Origin: Candidatus Chloroploca sp. Khr17
GTDB taxonomy: Bacteria; Chloroflexota; Chloroflexia; Chloroflexales; Chloroflexaceae
DNA length: 64,000 bases
Direction: 5' to 3'
Assembly (NCBI RefSeq): GCF_004138165.1
Contig: NZ_RYFF01000015.1
Coordinates: forward strand, 1 to 64,000
The notes beneath the pieces are model-generated. The model was not told the origin of the DNA, did not search any database, and saw only the letters and a list, made by a program, of their open reading frames with translations. Position 1 is the stretch's first letter; every line of letters starts with the position of its first letter. A program made the translations under genes and the position numbers. Positions 62,631 to 64,000 of the stretch are shown here, one piece after another.

Positions 62631-63839
62631 TCACTCGCCTTGCTCACCGCTCTCAGCATCATCTTCACCAGACTCACGGTTCACACGCAGGCTCAGGCCC
62701 ATTCGCTTGCGGGTTGGATCGATGCGAATAATGCGTGCCTGCACCACAGCCCCTTCTGCGAGCAACTCGCGCGGAGATTGCATCGGCTCATCGCCCATTT
62801 CTGAAATATGGATCAAACCCTCGACCCCATCTTCAATGCGGGCAAACGCGCCAAATGACGTAAGCTGTGTAATAACCCCTTCAACCACCTGACCCAGTTG
62901 ATAACGTTCACCGACACGGGACCAGGGTTCGTGCTGTGTCCGTTTGATCGACAGCGCAATACGTTTACGCTCGTGATCAATGCTCAAGACCATCACTGGC
63001 AAGTGATCGCCAACATTGAGCACCTCACCAGGATGTTTCACCCGGCTCCACGAAATTTCGGACATATGGACAAGGCCATCAGCACCACCGATATCAACAA
63101 ATGCCCCGAAATCACAGACCGAGCTAATCGTACCCTCACGCACATCACCTTCGCGCAGCGACGCAAGCAATTCATCTTTCTTGCTCTCACGCGATTCTTG
63201 CATAGCCTGGCGCTCTGAGAGGATCAGGCGATTGCGATTACGGTTCAGTTCAATTACTTTCAGCCTCAGGTCAGTATTGACCATCCGCGCCATATCAGAC
63301 TGCTTCTGGGTCTCGGGGCCGCGACTAATGCCCGAAACCTGCGAAGCCGGAACAAAACCACGGACGCCCTCTAAATTGACGAGCAACCCACCCTTATTGT
63401 AGTTCACCACCCGGGCCGAGATGACCTCGCCCTTCTCATAGGCAGCCTGAAGCAAGCGCCAACTCCGTTCTTGACGCGCCTTATCAATCGAGAGGATTGC
63501 CCGCCCCTCTTTGTCTTCAGACTGGACAACAAAGACCAGCAAAGGAGCGCCGACGTGCAAAGCAGCGCGATCTTCTGCCGCCAACGATTGCATCTCGCGT
63601 GACGGAACGATTCCTTCAGCCTTGGAACCGATATCAACGAGGATTTCATCACGTTCGACACGCATGATCAGCCCATCGACCGTGTCACCATATTTGAGGT
63701 TACGGTAGTCGTGGGCCGGATCATTGAGGAACTGCTCCATCAGAGCAAGATCCTCAGCCTCGAAGGCGTTGCCATTCTCAACGTGTGCGGGTGTGGGTTG
63801 TGCCTCAGACTCGGCAGTGTTCCCCTTCAATTCTTCCAT
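62631..63839 (-). CDS. rpsA: 30S ribosomal protein S1, four-domain
   Basis: 402 residues; AAGGACGG precedes the ATG. Four S1 RNA-binding domains follow an acidic N-terminus: GDTVDGLIMRVERDEILVDI, GEVISARVVNYNKGGLLVNL, GDVREGTISSVCDFGAFVDI and GQVVEGVITQLTSFGAFARI. E. coli S1 has six domains; four fits the group seen in Chloroflexota and Firmicutes. It helps mRNA docking on the ribosome. The acidic C-terminus (ESGEDDAESGEQGE) may be a disordered tail. Confidence 0.95.
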   Translation of the reverse strand: MEELKGNTAESEAQPTPAHVENGNAFEAEDLALMEQFLNDPAHDYRNLKYGDTVDGLIMRVERDEILVDIGSKAEGIVPSREMQSLAAEDRAALHVGAPLLVFVVQSEDKEGRAILSIDKARQERSWRLLQAAYEKGEVISARVVNYNKGGLLVNLEGVRGFVPASQVSGISRGPETQKQSDMARMVNTDLRLKVIELNRNRNRLILSERQAMQESRESKKDELLASLREGDVREGTISSVCDFGAFVDIGGADGLVHMSEISWSRVKHPGEVLNVGDHLPVMVLSIDHERKRIALSIKRTQHEPWSRVGERYQLGQVVEGVITQLTSFGAFARIEDGVEGLIHISEMGDEPMQSPRELLAEGAVVQARIIRIDPTRKRMGLSLRVNRESGEDDAESGEQGE

Positions 63840-63908
63840 GCGCCGTCCTTGAGTACACAGTGAAAGACTCTACCGAAGATGGGACAGGAAGCAGAAACAG
63901 TCGTTTGA

Positions 63909-63937
63909 ATTATACGCCCGTCCTGCACAAAGCGCAA
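63909..63937 (-). promoter_or_regulatory. Promoter of rpsA
   Basis: On the minus strand TTGCGC (63937-63932), 17 nt, TATAAT (63914-63909); the leader before the rpsA start at 63839 is about 65 nt. Confidence 0.65.
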
Positions 63938-63945
63938 GGGTATGC

Positions 63946-63974
63946 TTGCTGATCACGTACGGGCTTGTTATACT
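63946..63974 (+). promoter_or_regulatory. Divergent promoter facing the right edge
   Basis: TTGCTG (63946-63951), 17 nt, TATACT (63969-63974). It drives whatever gene begins at the right end of the window. Confidence 0.6.
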
Positions 63975-63983
63975 ACAAGAGCA

Positions 63984-64000
63984 ATGTGTACCCCACCTAA
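63984..64000 (+). CDS. Possible start of a leaderless gene running off the right edge
   Basis: An ATG 9 nt after the TATACT box opens a frame (Met-Cys-Thr-Pro-Pro) to the window end. Only five codons are visible, so the call rests wholly on the promoter spacing. Confidence 0.3.

Overview
The window is a chromosomal segment with moderately high GC, densely packed on both strands. It carries 52 supported protein genes, one further gene entering at the right edge, and one tRNA. The gene set best fits a Chloroflexota bacterium, probably Chloroflexales. This is inferred from LGFP-like lipoprotein-type repeats, Pro/Thr-rich linkers on secreted proteins, a recurrent short C-terminal 'LPLV-R'-like tail, a four-domain S1 protein next to ClpC, and no outer-membrane genes. 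No database search was possible, so the genus is not assigned.

Layout. 1-5.5 kb holds cell-surface and secreted functions: a Pro/Thr-rich wall-anchor-like protein, a C25 (gingipain-type) peptidase and a GH5-like glycoside hydrolase. 5.9-9.4 kb is the glyoxylate shunt (isocitrate lyase, malate synthase, a DUF1269 protein). 9.5-12.9 kb encodes a NarX/NarL-type two-component system. 13-19.6 kb holds two thioredoxin-fold proteins, tRNA-Ser(CGA), an orphan 2-oxoacid dehydrogenase E1-beta, an M23/LamG secreted protein and threonine deaminase. 19.7-25 kb has a minus-strand run (flippase-like membrane protein, HIT, LGFP-like, hypothetical, PRPP synthetase) and divergent fabI. 25.5-30.5 kb is a MoxR / VIT-vWA / DUF58 cluster. 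30.6-39 kb holds MscL, a CBS-USP operon, an M24 peptidase, a BMP lipoprotein and a heterodimeric ABC exporter. 39.4-46.7 kb has an FtsX-type permease, a thioredoxin-like lipoprotein, threonine aldolase and a GAF-GGDEF cyclase. 47-49.7 kb looks like purine catabolism (FAD/Fe-S subunit of a molybdenum hydroxylase, M20 amidohydrolase). 49.7-53.4 kb holds an LCP protein, glutamate racemase and two class I amidotransferase-like hydrolases. 53.5-56.8 kb is a large sensor kinase with an RsbX/SpoIIE-like phosphatase. 57-63.8 kb is a housekeeping block: rpsA, clpC, radA, PIN-TRAM and dtd.

The spaces between genes are rich in non-coding structure. There is a MITE-like element with 10-bp target duplications (39111-39305). 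A 452-bp composite repeat (25049-25500) holds eight copies of a 15-bp palindrome inside 24-bp inverted ends. Several hairpins share a CCA-N7-TGG core but have different stem sequences. Several genes have a -10 box only 6-8 nt before the start codon, suggesting leaderless mRNAs. I found no CRISPR array, prophage or intact insertion sequence. No clear new multi-gene system stands out; the strongest novel leads are the repeat elements, the shared C-terminal tail and the reversed-order FAD/Fe-S fusion.
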